Assembly (NCBI GenBank): GCA_947498705.1 | Contig: CANMLW010000014.1 | Coordinates: forward strand, 25,657-89,656 | From: an uncultured Aquimarina sp. | Lineage (GTDB): Bacteria; Bacteroidota; Bacteroidia; Flavobacteriales; Flavobacteriaceae | DNA: 64,000 nt | Reading direction: 5' to 3' | In this document: piece by piece, positions 16,832 to 26,803 of the stretch | Numbering within the stretch: the first letter of the stretch is position 1 | How the letters are laid out: each line of letters begins with the position of its first letter | Made by a program: the position numbers and the translations under genes | The notes under the pieces: model-generated | The model's input: only the letters and a program-made list of their open reading frames with translations | Told to the model about the DNA's origin: nothing | The model's database searches: none

Positions 16832-19800
16832 ATGATTAAAAAATTACTTGATCTTATAAAAAAATCACGCTCTTTAAATGTATTTGTAAGTACTATAATA
16901 CTTCTTTTCTCTGGACATTCCGTTTTTTCCCAATGCGCTCCTGATATTACACCTCCAACAGCTTTGTGTCAGAATATAACGGTAAATCTGGAAGCTTCGG
17001 GAAGTATTAGCATTACCCCATCAGATTTAGACAATGGAAGTACCGATAATTGCGGAACGATAACATTTACCGCCGATAAGACTGGATTTACTTGCAACGA
17101 TATAGGGTCAAATACAGTAACTCTTACGGTTACCGATGCCGCAGGTAATACTGCTACTTGTACTGCAAATGTAACAGTGGTAGACCTTATAGCTCCAACA
17201 ATAACATGTCCTTTACCCATCACTGTAGATCAAGATGCAGGTACTTGTGGAGCAATTGTCAATTTTACAACTCCGGTTGATGGCAGTTTACGCATCAATA
17301 CTAGTGGAACATTAAATCCAGGACCAAGCCTAGCAGCTAGTGGTGGAACAACCAACTGGTCATCTGTAGCTTATAACCCAGATCTTGATTTATATTACGC
17401 TTTTAGAGCAGGAAATACCGGGATGCCTTTTAGAACCTATGATGGCACTGGAGCTACTTTAGCTACTAATACCACCGGATTTGATTTTAGAGGACTATGG
17501 TGGAACCCGAATACCAAAGAATTACAAGGAAATGGAGTGGGAACTTCTGGGTATAGAACCGTTACTCTGGATGCCAGTGGTTATGCTACTAATGGAGGAA
17601 CCAACTTTGTAACAGGAATAAATCAACCCAATAACCAATCAAATGGTGCTTATGATTACAACAATAATGAGATTATTTTTTATCATAATGCACGATTATA
17701 TACCTATGATTTAGATGGGAACCAACTTACAGATAACGCTATAGTAAACTTTCCTGAAGCTAGTAATGGTGATATTACTACTCGCTCTGTAGGATACACA
17801 GGAATCCCGGGTAAAGAAATAATTATTTATAGTGAACTTAACGCCAGAGTATATTTTATTGATAAGGCTACAGCCACTTATAATGGGGATTTTTTAGATA
17901 TGCCAGCGGGAGCACCTACCCCAAACAACTATGGGTTTTCATATGCCAACGGATATGTATTTCTTAGAGAAGATTCCTCTGCAGATCCTTGGGTATCTTA
18001 TCAAATTGTAATTGATGACCGATTAGATAATTGTGATAACACTACGATTACTCAGACATCAGGATTGGTTAGTGGATCTACGTTCCCAGTAGGAACTTCT
18101 ACCGTAGAATTTACTGCAGAAGATGCGTCGGGTAATACAACTATCTGTACTTTTGATATTACTGTAAATGATATAACACCTCCAACACCAGTATGCCAAG
18201 ATATAACAATCCAACTCGATGCTTCTGGAAACGCAACGATTACATCTGCTCAAATTGATAACGGATCATCCGATGAATGCGGTATAGATACACTTATCTT
18301 AGATCTTGATACTTTTGACTGTACCCATATAGGAACTAACAATGTTGTATTAACGGTTACAGACAATAATAGTAATAGTGATACCTGTAATGCAGTAGTA
18401 ACTGTGCAAGACAACATACCACCTACTGTGGTATGCCAAAATATTACCGTACAACTCGATGCTACCGGTAATGTAACCATCACCCCAGCACAAATTGATA
18501 ACGGAAGTACAGATGCCTGTGGAATTGCAACAACGGTCTTAGATAACACCACTTTTGATTGTACTAACATAGGAACAAACAATGTGGTACTCACCGTTAC
18601 AGACAATAATGGGAATAGTAACACTTGTACCGCCGTGGTAACTGTACAAGATAATGTACAACCCAATGTGATATGCCAAGACATTACCGTACAATTGAAT
18701 ACTACAGGAAATGTAACCATAACAGCAACAGATGTGGATAATGGTAGTACCGATGCCTGTGGAATAGCATCCTATATCCTAGACATCTATAATTTTAACT
18801 GTTCACATGTTGGAACCAACTCGGTGACGCTTACAGTTACCGATATACATGGCAATAGTGCAAATTGCGCGGCAATTGTTACTGTAGAAGACAATCTTCT
18901 TCCTGTTGCAAATAATCCTGTATTACTACCCGTATACGAAGCTTGTAGTTTGGATACTATTACACCGCCAACAGCAACAGATAATTGTGCGAATACTATA
19001 ACAGGAACCACTACGACTGCATTCCCTGTGCTAGTTTCTACAACTATTACCTGGAGTTTTGATGATAGTAATGGCAATGTAATTACACAAGATCAAGAGG
19101 TGACTATAGAAGATACTTTTGCTCCAATACCAGACAACACATCTCTCGAAGAGGTAAATGTCACATGTATTTTAAACAACTTACCAGCCCCAACCGGAAG
19201 CGATGAATGTGCAGGTATCGTAACAGCAACTACCAACACTCTATTTCCAATTACACAATCAACTTTGGTAGAATGGACCTTTACCGATGGAGCGAATAGT
19301 ACTACTCAAAATCAACAGGTAACTATCCATGATAGCACTCCTACAAATCACACGGCAAATGCGGTTACCAATGGTACAGGAGACAAAGCAACTATTACTG
19401 TAAATCTTACAGGTTCTGAGTACGCAAATTATGAAGTACAGTTAGGTAACGACCCATGGATACCTGCAGAAAGAGATGGTAATACCTTTATTGTCACTTT
19501 TTCTGATGTTTTTATACCTATTTCTGGATTACAGATTATAAATTTAAGAAGTACAGATGGATGCTGGCATGATAGCATAGAAATCCCGTTGGTAGGATAT
19601 AGAGGTTCATTCACTCCTAACGCAGATGGTATACATGATACCTGGAATATGATTGGACTAACCAATTCTAACCCTAACGCAAGCATCACAATTTTTAATA
19701 GATTAGGAAAATTGCTTGCCCAAATCACACCCTCTGGTGCAGGTTGGGATGGCACCTATAATGGTGTTCCTGTACCTAGTAGTGAATATTGGTTTAAGGT

Positions 19801-19876
19801 TAGTTATACCGAAGTAGATAGTGATGGGAATCAAGTTCCAAGAAATATATCTGGACATTTTTCTTTAATAAGATAA
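16832..19876 (+). CDS. Giant secreted HYR-repeat protein, T9SS type B
   Basis: 1014 residues from ATG 16832 (TTG 16814 also possible). Signal peptide residues 1-34 end in SVFSQ. About seven HYR/Ig-like modules of 80 residues follow (CQDITVQLD and TVTVQD motifs). The module starting near residue 117 is interrupted: after VNFTTPV (near 149) about 245 residues of Gly/Thr/Tyr-rich, propeller-like sequence intervene before the module resumes at DNCDNTTITQ. The C terminus is a gliding-motility-associated/T9SS type B sorting domain (GSFTPNADGIHDTWNMIGL, then IFNRLGKLL and GWDGTYNG). Type B proteins are exported and usually stay on the surface. An adhesive role is inferred. Confidence 0.85.
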   Translation: MIKKLLDLIKKSRSLNVFVSTIILLFSGHSVFSQCAPDITPPTALCQNITVNLEASGSISITPSDLDNGSTDNCGTITFTADKTGFTCNDIGSNTVTLTVTDAAGNTATCTANVTVVDLIAPTITCPLPITVDQDAGTCGAIVNFTTPVDGSLRINTSGTLNPGPSLAASGGTTNWSSVAYNPDLDLYYAFRAGNTGMPFRTYDGTGATLATNTTGFDFRGLWWNPNTKELQGNGVGTSGYRTVTLDASGYATNGGTNFVTGINQPNNQSNGAYDYNNNEIIFYHNARLYTYDLDGNQLTDNAIVNFPEASNGDITTRSVGYTGIPGKEIIIYSELNARVYFIDKATATYNGDFLDMPAGAPTPNNYGFSYANGYVFLREDSSADPWVSYQIVIDDRLDNCDNTTITQTSGLVSGSTFPVGTSTVEFTAEDASGNTTICTFDITVNDITPPTPVCQDITIQLDASGNATITSAQIDNGSSDECGIDTLILDLDTFDCTHIGTNNVVLTVTDNNSNSDTCNAVVTVQDNIPPTVVCQNITVQLDATGNVTITPAQIDNGSTDACGIATTVLDNTTFDCTNIGTNNVVLTVTDNNGNSNTCTAVVTVQDNVQPNVICQDITVQLNTTGNVTITATDVDNGSTDACGIASYILDIYNFNCSHVGTNSVTLTVTDIHGNSANCAAIVTVEDNLLPVANNPVLLPVYEACSLDTITPPTATDNCANTITGTTTTAFPVLVSTTITWSFDDSNGNVITQDQEVTIEDTFAPIPDNTSLEEVNVTCILNNLPAPTGSDECAGIVTATTNTLFPITQSTLVEWTFTDGANSTTQNQQVTIHDSTPTNHTANAVTNGTGDKATITVNLTGSEYANYEVQLGNDPWIPAERDGNTFIVTFSDVFIPISGLQIINLRSTDGCWHDSIEIPLVGYRGSFTPNADGIHDTWNMIGLTNSNPNASITIFNRLGKLLAQITPSGAGWDGTYNGVPVPSSEYWFKVSYTEVDSDGNQVPRNISGHFSLIR

Positions 19877-19885
19877 TCATAATCC

Positions 19886-19908
19886 AAATTATAGAAATAG
19901 CATAATTT
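19886..19908. promoter_or_regulatory. Inverted repeat upstream of the TPR-HTH gene
   Basis: AAATTAT (19886-19892) and ATAATTT (19902-19908) form a 7-bp dyad with a 9-bp spacer, 41 bases upstream of the -7 element at 19950. It could be an operator or part of the upstream gene's 3' end; there is no T run. Confidence 0.3.
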
Positions 19909-19949
19909 AAAAAGCTCAATAGATAAAGTTTTATAGTTAATTTTATTGG

Positions 19950-19957
19950 TAAGTTTG
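19950..19957 (+). promoter_or_regulatory. -7 element (TAAGTTTG) at the TPR-HTH start codon
   Basis: A perfect TAnnTTTG match that ends only six bases before ATG 19964, so transcription would begin at or next to the start codon. Confidence 0.45.
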
Positions 19958-19963
19958 CTATAT

Positions 19964-21631
19964 ATGAACTTTTATAAGCTTGTACTATTTTGTTTTCTTC
20001 TGACACATGTCTTTTCACAAGAAAATGACACTACATTGATACGTCTTAAAACTACGTTAAACAAAGTCACAACAGACACAACCAAAGTAGAAGCAATGCT
20101 CGAGCTTGGAGAATACCAACTTGATCGTGATTTTAATAAAGCAGAAGCCTATTTTACTGAAGGCCTAGAACTTATCAAAAACAAAAAAAAAGGTATTTAC
20201 AAAAATTATAAAGCCGCATTACATGTGCAATTAGGAGTAGTAAACCGTAGAAAAGCAGATTATCCCAGAGCTTTAAGATATTATATAGACGCATTAAAGT
20301 ATTATATTAAAATTAATGATACTACAAAAATCGCAGATGTATACCATAATATGGGATTGGTATATCGATATCAAAAGGAACATCGCAAGGCCATCGAACA
20401 CTATCAAAAAGCTATTGCCTTAAAAACCTTAGCAAAAGATACATTTGGATTAGGAGCTGGATATAACATGTTGGGTGTATCTTATCGTCAAAACAAACAG
20501 TTAGACTCTGCATTAATTTGTTACAGAGAGGCAAAAAAATACTTTAACGCTATAGAAAGTGAAGAGGATTTATATCGAGTTAAAGGCAATATGGCTCAAT
20601 TATACCTAGCTAAAAAAAACTACAAGAAATCGATTGAATTAAATCTTAACAATCTGTCCTACTACACCAAAATCAATAATAGATTATCAATGTGTGTAAC
20701 CAACTATAACCTTTCTGATGTATATAAAAAAACAAAAGAATGGAAGAAATCGCTAAAATACATAAACGCAAGTATCAAAATAGCAGAAGTAGAAGGTTTT
20801 AATGAACGTATATCTGTGGGATACCGTAGAAAAAGTTTCCTTAATTCTAAAATGGGTGATTTTGAGGACGCCTATCAAAACTATCGAAAATTCAATCGAA
20901 AATCTGATGAGTTATTTAATCTTGAAAACGAGAAAAAAATACAAGCTTTAGAATTAAATTATGAATTTGAAAAACAAAAACAAACTGATAGTCTTCGATA
21001 CGAGCAAGAAAAACGAGAAGTAGCCTTAATCGCAGCATCTGCAACTTCTAAAAAGAGATTGTATTTTATACTATTATTAATCACATCACTTGGAGGGGTA
21101 ATTATCGCATTCTTAATTAAACGTAATTATCAACAACGTACTTTGATGCAAACAGAATCTTACGAAAATGAAAAAAAGATACTGAATCAAGAAATTAAGA
21201 GTAAAGAAGAAGATGTAAAGCGTTTGATTGCCGATAATAGTATGCGCCAGGCTTTTAAAGAAAACCTGCTGGAAACAATAAAAAAAGAGGTCATTCATGA
21301 AGATCCTAAAAAAATCAAAGAATCTTTAAACTCCTTGCTTACTAAACTTAGATTACAAATCAACACTGAAAACAAACTATCTGGTTTACAAGAAAAAATA
21401 GATGCTGCCAACAAAGTTTTTGACGCAAATCTTCAAAATCAATTTCCGGCATTGACCAAAGGTGAAAGAGAAGTATGTGCCTTGGTACGTCTTAATCTTT
21501 CAATAAAAGAGATTATGACCATTCGTAATGTTTCTTCTGATTCGGTAAAATCAATGCGTCGTCGAATTCGTAAAAAGATGAACATTCCTCAAGATATCGA
21601 GTTAGAAAAATTTATTCAGGATTTGGTATAA
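19964..21631 (+). CDS. TPR sensor with membrane helix and LuxR-like HTH
   Basis: 555 residues from ATG 19964. Signal peptide MNFYKLVLFCFLLTHVFSQ; then periplasmic TPR repeats (about 40-330) with typical Y..A and G..Y patterns; a short coiled coil; one membrane helix near 362-383; a cytoplasmic coiled coil; and a C-terminal HTH (LTKGEREVCALVRLNLSIKE, SSDSVKSMRRRIRKKMNI). This is a one-component trans-envelope regulator: TPR sensing outside, DNA binding inside. Two paralogous HTH ends occur at 25004 and 33314. It lies 87 bases after the HYR surface protein gene and 115 bases before the LRR surface protein gene, either of which may be its target. Confidence 0.85.
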   Translation: MNFYKLVLFCFLLTHVFSQENDTTLIRLKTTLNKVTTDTTKVEAMLELGEYQLDRDFNKAEAYFTEGLELIKNKKKGIYKNYKAALHVQLGVVNRRKADYPRALRYYIDALKYYIKINDTTKIADVYHNMGLVYRYQKEHRKAIEHYQKAIALKTLAKDTFGLGAGYNMLGVSYRQNKQLDSALICYREAKKYFNAIESEEDLYRVKGNMAQLYLAKKNYKKSIELNLNNLSYYTKINNRLSMCVTNYNLSDVYKKTKEWKKSLKYINASIKIAEVEGFNERISVGYRRKSFLNSKMGDFEDAYQNYRKFNRKSDELFNLENEKKIQALELNYEFEKQKQTDSLRYEQEKREVALIAASATSKKRLYFILLLITSLGGVIIAFLIKRNYQQRTLMQTESYENEKKILNQEIKSKEEDVKRLIADNSMRQAFKENLLETIKKEVIHEDPKKIKESLNSLLTKLRLQINTENKLSGLQEKIDAANKVFDANLQNQFPALTKGEREVCALVRLNLSIKEIMTIRNVSSDSVKSMRRRIRKKMNIPQDIELEKFIQDLV

Positions 21632-21663
21632 AAATCAGCCCTCAAGCTACTGATCTTGGGAAA

Positions 21664-21680
21664 TGACACCTTTTGACACC
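21664..21680 (+). promoter_or_regulatory. Direct repeat TGACACC x2 upstream of LRR protein gene
   Basis: TGACACC at 21664-21670 and 21674-21680 (10-bp period). A -7-like TATTATTG (21713-21720, one mismatch to TAnnTTTG) follows after a 32-bp gap. This spacing matches the direct repeats at 33189 and 35068, suggesting an activator site. Confidence 0.45.
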
Positions 21681-21746
21681 ATCAAAATCTTATAAAGCTA
21701 TACATTTAATAGTATTATTGCAGTTACATTTTATAAGCCCTATATT

Positions 21747-24293
21747 ATGATAAAAAAACTACCCCTAGTATTACTTTGTCATCTCTTTTTTGGCATTTGT
21801 TACATTTCTAATGCCCAGTACACTACTATCCTCGATAACAATTTTGAAGCTGCTTTGGCCGTCTATGACGACATTTCTAATGACAATCAGGTACCCACCG
21901 CTAACATTTCTTCACTAACCACTCTAAATATATCTAACAGTAATATTTCTGATCTTACCGGGATCGAAGATTTTATAGCACTGGAGTCATTGGAAATAAA
22001 TGACAATAACCTTGCTACAGTAAATCTAAGTAATTTGACAAACCTCATTACGCTACGAGTTACAAGAAATCAACTTACCACTTTAGACCTAAGCAATCAA
22101 CCAGCTTTGCAAACCCTTATTGCAGACAATAACAATATCGAAAGTCTTGAAATAAACTCTACAGTGCTAAGATATCTTCAATTGTTCGCAAATGAGTTCA
22201 ACGAAATTGACCTAACTACCTTCCCTTTGTTAGAACAAGTATTTTTGGGCCAAAACAATTTGACAAACCTAAACGTAAGTATGAATCCCTCATTGTTTAG
22301 AGTCGAATTTCAACATAATGATATCCAACTTATTGATGTTTCGGCACTAACAGGGTTGCGATTTTTGATAGGAAGAAACAATGAATTGGAATTTGCGAAT
22401 GTGAAAAATGGTAATAATACGGCAATAGAGGATCTTCAACTGCAGAACAATGCTAATTTAAGTTGTATTGAGGTAGACAATGCCACCGCTGCCAATACAG
22501 GAGCTGGCAATTATGCAGCCTGGCAAATTGATGCTGCAACTTCGGCATATGCAGATCAATGTCTGACCAATGTACCGGATGACAATTTTGAACAAGCCTT
22601 GATAGATGCAGGATACGATTCGGGAGCTTTAGATAATTTTGTACCTACAGCCAACATTGCAGTAATAGAAAGAATGGATGCCGGTACAGGAGGTTTATTA
22701 TATAATAAAGGAATCACCGACCTTACCGGAATAGAGGATTTTACTTCGTTAATACAATTATGGAGTGAAGGAAACCCTATAGAAAGTATAGATGTAAGTA
22801 AAAACATTAACATAGAAATTCTAACATTTATTAATTCAGAATTAGGCAGTTTAGACCTTACTGCAAATACAAAATTAAAAAATGTAGCCATTGGTAATAG
22901 TCCATTAGCAACTATAAACGTTACTAACAATACAATGATGACACGTATTATCATCTGGAACACCATAGTATCAAGTATAGATCTTAGTGCAAATACCGCA
23001 ATGACCAACTTATCCATTTCAGACAGTCCTTTAGGTACTATTGATCTTAGTACAAATGTTGCATTAGAGAGATTATCATTTGATAATACACAATTAACCA
23101 GCTTGGATATAGGTAATAATACATTACTAACAGATTTAGAGCTGGATACTAACCCTATTACTAGTTTAGACTTAACTACAAATACAGCATTAACTTCTCT
23201 ATCTATTGAGAATAATCAATTCACAAGAATAGATCTAAGCACCAACATTTTGTTAACAGACCTAGAGTGTAGTAATAGTCAATTAACCAATTTAGATCTT
23301 AGTACTAATACAGAACTAGTAGAATTATATTGTAATAACAATGCATTAACAAGTTTAGACCTAAGTGCCAACACTTTATTAGAAGAATTGGAAGCCAATA
23401 ACAATCAGCTCGCTCTTCTAAATGTAAAAAACGGAACGAATCAGAGTAATCTTTCGTATCTATCAGCCATCGATAATTCTAACCTAAGTTGTATTGAAGT
23501 TGATGATGCCACTGCCGCTGCTGCAGAAACTGGAAATTATTCGAATTGGGATAAAGATGCTACCTCTTCCTATTCAGAATTATGTCGAACTTGTGAAATC
23601 GATGATGATTTTACCATACTGACTTATAGCGAAACATGTACTGATAAAAATAATGGAAAAATTAGTATTAATGCTAATGAAAATACAACCTATATTGCTA
23701 CCATTAATAATGAATCTCAGACCTTTACTACTACTACAGAAATTACCAACTTGGAGCCAGGCACTCATAATTTATGTATCGCGATAGATGGTTTTGAAGA
23801 TTGTAAACAATGTTATGATGTAGTCATACCAGAAGCCACTATTGTTGCTGGAAAAACTACCATTCAGAAAAATAGGGAACAGGTTTTGGTGACGCTAGAA
23901 TCTGGTACACCTCCTTATAAAGTAAGTATCAATAATAAGCAAGTTTCAACATATGACATCAATACTTTCTTGGTAGCGGTTCATCCTGGAGATGTTATTG
24001 ATATCTCTTCAAGTATTGCCTGTGAGGGCAAATTAACTTCAAAAGTTGCTATAGAAAATATTGGTAAAGCATACCCTAACCCCACTCAAAGTGATATTGA
24101 GATCATTCTGTCCAATCCCCAGAGCACTATCAATGTTGATATGTACAATGCATTAGGGATAATGGTATCTTCAAATGTCTATACAATTTCAGGTAACCGA
24201 CTAGTTATTCCTATGAAACATCTGCCCAACGGAATTTATTTTTTATATCTTGACAAAGCGTTCTCATCCCCATTTAAAATTGTAAAACAATGA
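21747..24293 (+). CDS. Leucine-rich-repeat surface protein, T9SS type A
   Basis: 848 residues. Signal peptide 1-23 (ISNAQ). Two internalin-like LRR blocks, about residues 30-250 and 270-600, have 21-23-residue repeats of the form LxxLDLSxNxxL and a shared closing motif (SCIEVD.ATA). Then comes a roughly 150-residue Cys-containing module (CIAIDGFEDCKQCYDVV; IACEGKL) and a type A sorting domain (YPNPTQSDIEI, then PNGIYFLYL). The Cys module and sorting domain are homologous to the end of the 35178-41765 protein. Export by T9SS and a binding role at the surface are expected. The stop overlaps the next start (ATGA). Confidence 0.88.
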   Translation: MIKKLPLVLLCHLFFGICYISNAQYTTILDNNFEAALAVYDDISNDNQVPTANISSLTTLNISNSNISDLTGIEDFIALESLEINDNNLATVNLSNLTNLITLRVTRNQLTTLDLSNQPALQTLIADNNNIESLEINSTVLRYLQLFANEFNEIDLTTFPLLEQVFLGQNNLTNLNVSMNPSLFRVEFQHNDIQLIDVSALTGLRFLIGRNNELEFANVKNGNNTAIEDLQLQNNANLSCIEVDNATAANTGAGNYAAWQIDAATSAYADQCLTNVPDDNFEQALIDAGYDSGALDNFVPTANIAVIERMDAGTGGLLYNKGITDLTGIEDFTSLIQLWSEGNPIESIDVSKNINIEILTFINSELGSLDLTANTKLKNVAIGNSPLATINVTNNTMMTRIIIWNTIVSSIDLSANTAMTNLSISDSPLGTIDLSTNVALERLSFDNTQLTSLDIGNNTLLTDLELDTNPITSLDLTTNTALTSLSIENNQFTRIDLSTNILLTDLECSNSQLTNLDLSTNTELVELYCNNNALTSLDLSANTLLEELEANNNQLALLNVKNGTNQSNLSYLSAIDNSNLSCIEVDDATAAAAETGNYSNWDKDATSSYSELCRTCEIDDDFTILTYSETCTDKNNGKISINANENTTYIATINNESQTFTTTTEITNLEPGTHNLCIAIDGFEDCKQCYDVVIPEATIVAGKTTIQKNREQVLVTLESGTPPYKVSINNKQVSTYDINTFLVAVHPGDVIDISSSIACEGKLTSKVAIENIGKAYPNPTQSDIEIILSNPQSTINVDMYNALGIMVSSNVYTISGNRLVIPMKHLPNGIYFLYLDKAFSSPFKIVKQ

Positions 24294-24970
24294 TAAGATC
24301 AATCTATATATTTTTATTCGGAATCTTGTTTTTACTTTCATGTAAGAGAGATGATGATGGAGGAGCTACAACAAATCAGACTCCTGCAATACCTAATTTA
24401 GTATTTCCAACTCAAAACCTGGTTTGTACCAATTTCGAACTGGAATTTAGTTGGGGTATTGCGACCGATGCTGATGGAGATGCTATAAGTTATGTAATCG
24501 ATATTGCCACAGACAACAACTTCTCAACTGTTATATTTACTGCCACTACGGCCAATACTTCTAATAGCTTTACGTTAGAAAAAGGTACTACGTATTTTTG
24601 GAGAGTAAAAGCCAAAGATAGTGCTGGTAATGAAAGTGAATATTCTGACACCTATTCTTTTTATACAGAACCAGATGCAGGTACCCATACGTTGCCTAAT
24701 CCCCCTAGCATTGTAAGTCCAACCCTGGGACAGAATGATATCACAGCTGGAACGGTAACCCTAAACTGGGATACCAATGATAACAATATCCAATCTTATG
24801 ACGTCTATTTTGGAGAGACAAACCCTCCTGCCCTATTTGCAGAAAATGTTTCATCATCTACTATCGATGTAACCGCATCGGCCGATAAAGTTTATTATTG
24901 GAGAGTAGTTGTAAAAGATAGTCATCAAAATGCCGTAATAGGACAAGTATGGAATTTTAGAACAGAGTAA
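24290..24970 (+). CDS. Fibronectin type III-like lipoprotein
   Basis: 226 residues. A lipobox LFLLSC places the lipidated Cys at about residue 18. It is followed by KRDDD, which fits the Lys-acidic lipoprotein export signal of Bacteroidota and suggests surface exposure. Two Fn3-like beta-sandwich domains follow (about 40-127 and 135-226), each with the motif YFWRVKAKDSAGN or YYWRVVVKDSHQN. The gene overlaps the LRR gene by four bases (ATGA), so the two are an operon and the proteins may work together on the cell surface. No enzymatic motif is seen. Confidence 0.85.
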   Translation: MIRSIYIFLFGILFLLSCKRDDDGGATTNQTPAIPNLVFPTQNLVCTNFELEFSWGIATDADGDAISYVIDIATDNNFSTVIFTATTANTSNSFTLEKGTTYFWRVKAKDSAGNESEYSDTYSFYTEPDAGTHTLPNPPSIVSPTLGQNDITAGTVTLNWDTNDNNIQSYDVYFGETNPPALFAENVSSSTIDVTASADKVYYWRVVVKDSHQNAVIGQVWNFRTE

Positions 24971-25003
24971 ATTTAGCCTGTGCACCTATTAGAAAATAGA
25001 TTA

Positions 25004-26416
25004 CTACTCTTTCTTTTCTTTGTATAAAGAAATGATAAACTTTTCTAGTGACTCATCAGGGTTAATATTCATTTTTTTTCGAAAGCGATACATACTCTTT
25101 TTTACAGCATCAAAAGTGGTGTTTCTAAGCAAGGCTATTTCTTTTCTTGTAAGTCCTAATAATACAAAAGAAGCCAACTCTATATCTCCTTTTGTAAGAG
25201 CAGGATAAACAGCTTTTAACGTTGCTGTATAATTCGAATGTAACGCATTGATATCTTTCTTTAGGATTTCTAATTTCTTATCTTCAATCTTATCTGCTTG
25301 CAAACTTGCTAACACCTCTTTTATTGTTGCTCCATCCTCTTGTTTATGCACTTTTTTAAGCTCCTCTGTAACCTGCTGTTTCGATTTTATATATTTTAAG
25401 GTTTCTACTGTTAAGGATGAGATTTTATCATTTTTTCTAACTATTTCTTGTTCTTTTAACGTAACTTTTTCCCTTAGTTGAACTCGCTGCTTCTTTAATT
25501 GTTTGTATCGATCAGCCAAGGCCGAAGAAAGTATAAATACTTCTACAACTGATCCTATTAAATACCCATTCATAGTAATAGTATTGGCTGGTATAATGGC
25601 TAGTGATGCCAAAGAATAGAGAATAATTGCTGCAAAATAAAATGCCCATCCGAAAATAAGAAAACGTGCCGATTTATTACCATTATAATACACCACAATT
25701 CCTGAATAAATAGCTACCATACAAAAGAGCATCGCAGAGTGCCCCAAAAGGCGGCTGTCTGTATATATGCCAAACACTTCAAAACTTATCAATGGATACA
25801 AAATAACTCCTACATTAAGTATAATCACTCCTTTTAAGACCCAATCAGCTGATTTACTATATACTTTGGTATTAAGGAAACGAATACAAAAATAACTAGA
25901 GAAAATAGCCGCTGAACAAAAAATAAAGGTAGGTGCCCATTCTTGTATAAATGGAGCTTCGTCTATAATAAAAAGTTTTAAAAAACCTCGAAACAATAAC
26001 TGTACTGCTAATGCAAAAAAGACAGCAGCACAATAATAATCATACACATGATCTTTTAAACTTCGAGCTAAAAAGAAGTTGTAAAATACAATGGTCATTA
26101 AAATACCGATAAGAAGGCTAACGATAATCAATTCTTTCTGTTCACTTTTATAATAAGCTCGTTCATCATGCAATTTTACAGCAAATGACTTTCCGTATTT
26201 ACTTACGGTTCTAATATAAAATGTGTCTGTATGTGCTTTTTTGAGGGTGATTGGAAAAGATATAGAGAAACCCGATAACTTTTTTTCTCTTTCAGAAATC
26301 ATTTGCCCAGATTGAAGGGTTTTCCATTGTCCTTTATTCTTATAGAAAAATTGTACGGTATCCTGTAATGCTTTTTGGATACTTACCACCCTTTTGACAA
26401 GCGTATCAGAAGTCAT
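25004..26416 (-). pseudogene. N-terminally truncated 7TMR-DISM regulator with LuxR-like HTH
   Basis: 470 residues remain. Compared with the intact paralogue at 33314-34990, about 100 N-terminal residues are missing, including the signal peptide and the first half of the periplasmic 7TMR-DISMED2 domain. The open frame begins where the paralogue reads LLRIQKPLLDSVSLYYK. The rest is intact: half domain, seven membrane helices (about 95-300), coiled coil and HTH (LTKGDIELASFVLLGLTRKE, FDAVKKSMYRFRKKMNI). The start codon lies inside the 26406-26663 frame, which belongs to a different family, so a deletion probably joined two genes. It may be dead, or may give a signal-blind regulator. Confidence 0.7.
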
Positions 26417-26663
26417 TTGAGGTTACCGTATGGGTTTCTTCATATACATTAGTACCAGTAGCGCTTCCTTGCAATAGGATAATTTCTACTCCTATAGATT
26501 GATTGGTTAACACATTTCCAGAGGCATCTCTAATGACCGCCTGATAATTAAACGATTGTTGAGCATAACTTTGTTGTGATAAGACAACTATTATTAGATA
26601 TAAAATCCATCTTAGATATTTTAGTCGTCCTTTATTTACTAAAGTAGGGTAATTTTGAACCAT
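26406..26663 (-). pseudogene. 5' fragment of a tail-fibre/collar-like secreted protein
   Basis: 85 codons. A signal peptide (ILYLIIVVLSQQSYAQ) is followed by QSFNYQAVIRDASGNVLTNQ and the segment IGVEIILLQGSATGTNVYEE. This is the characteristic N terminus of long Bacteroidota secreted proteins related to phage tail collar/fibre or T9SS cargo. The similarity stops abruptly at THTVTSN, where the frame runs into the regulator remnant and terminates. It is read as the surviving 5' end of a gene whose remainder was deleted. Confidence 0.6.
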
Positions 26664-26765
26664 AATAGGGCTGCTTAATTATTTATATTTTACTATTCTG
26701 ATACGTTGTTTATACATTGCATCATATCATATAGAGTTAAGTTTTTGGATACCCTATTTTATTTA

Positions 26766-26803
26766 TAAAAAAAATCCTCTTTCATATACACATGAAAGAG
26801 GAT
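26766..26803 (-). terminator. Strong minus-strand terminator
   Basis: A 12-bp perfect stem ATCCTCTTTCAT (26774-26785) / ATGAAAGAGGAT (26792-26803) with a 6-nt loop, followed on the minus strand by eight T residues. It is about 200 bases beyond the stop of the 27006-27650 gene, implying a long 3' region. The 342-bp gap 26664-27005 otherwise shows nothing I can name. Confidence 0.8.
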
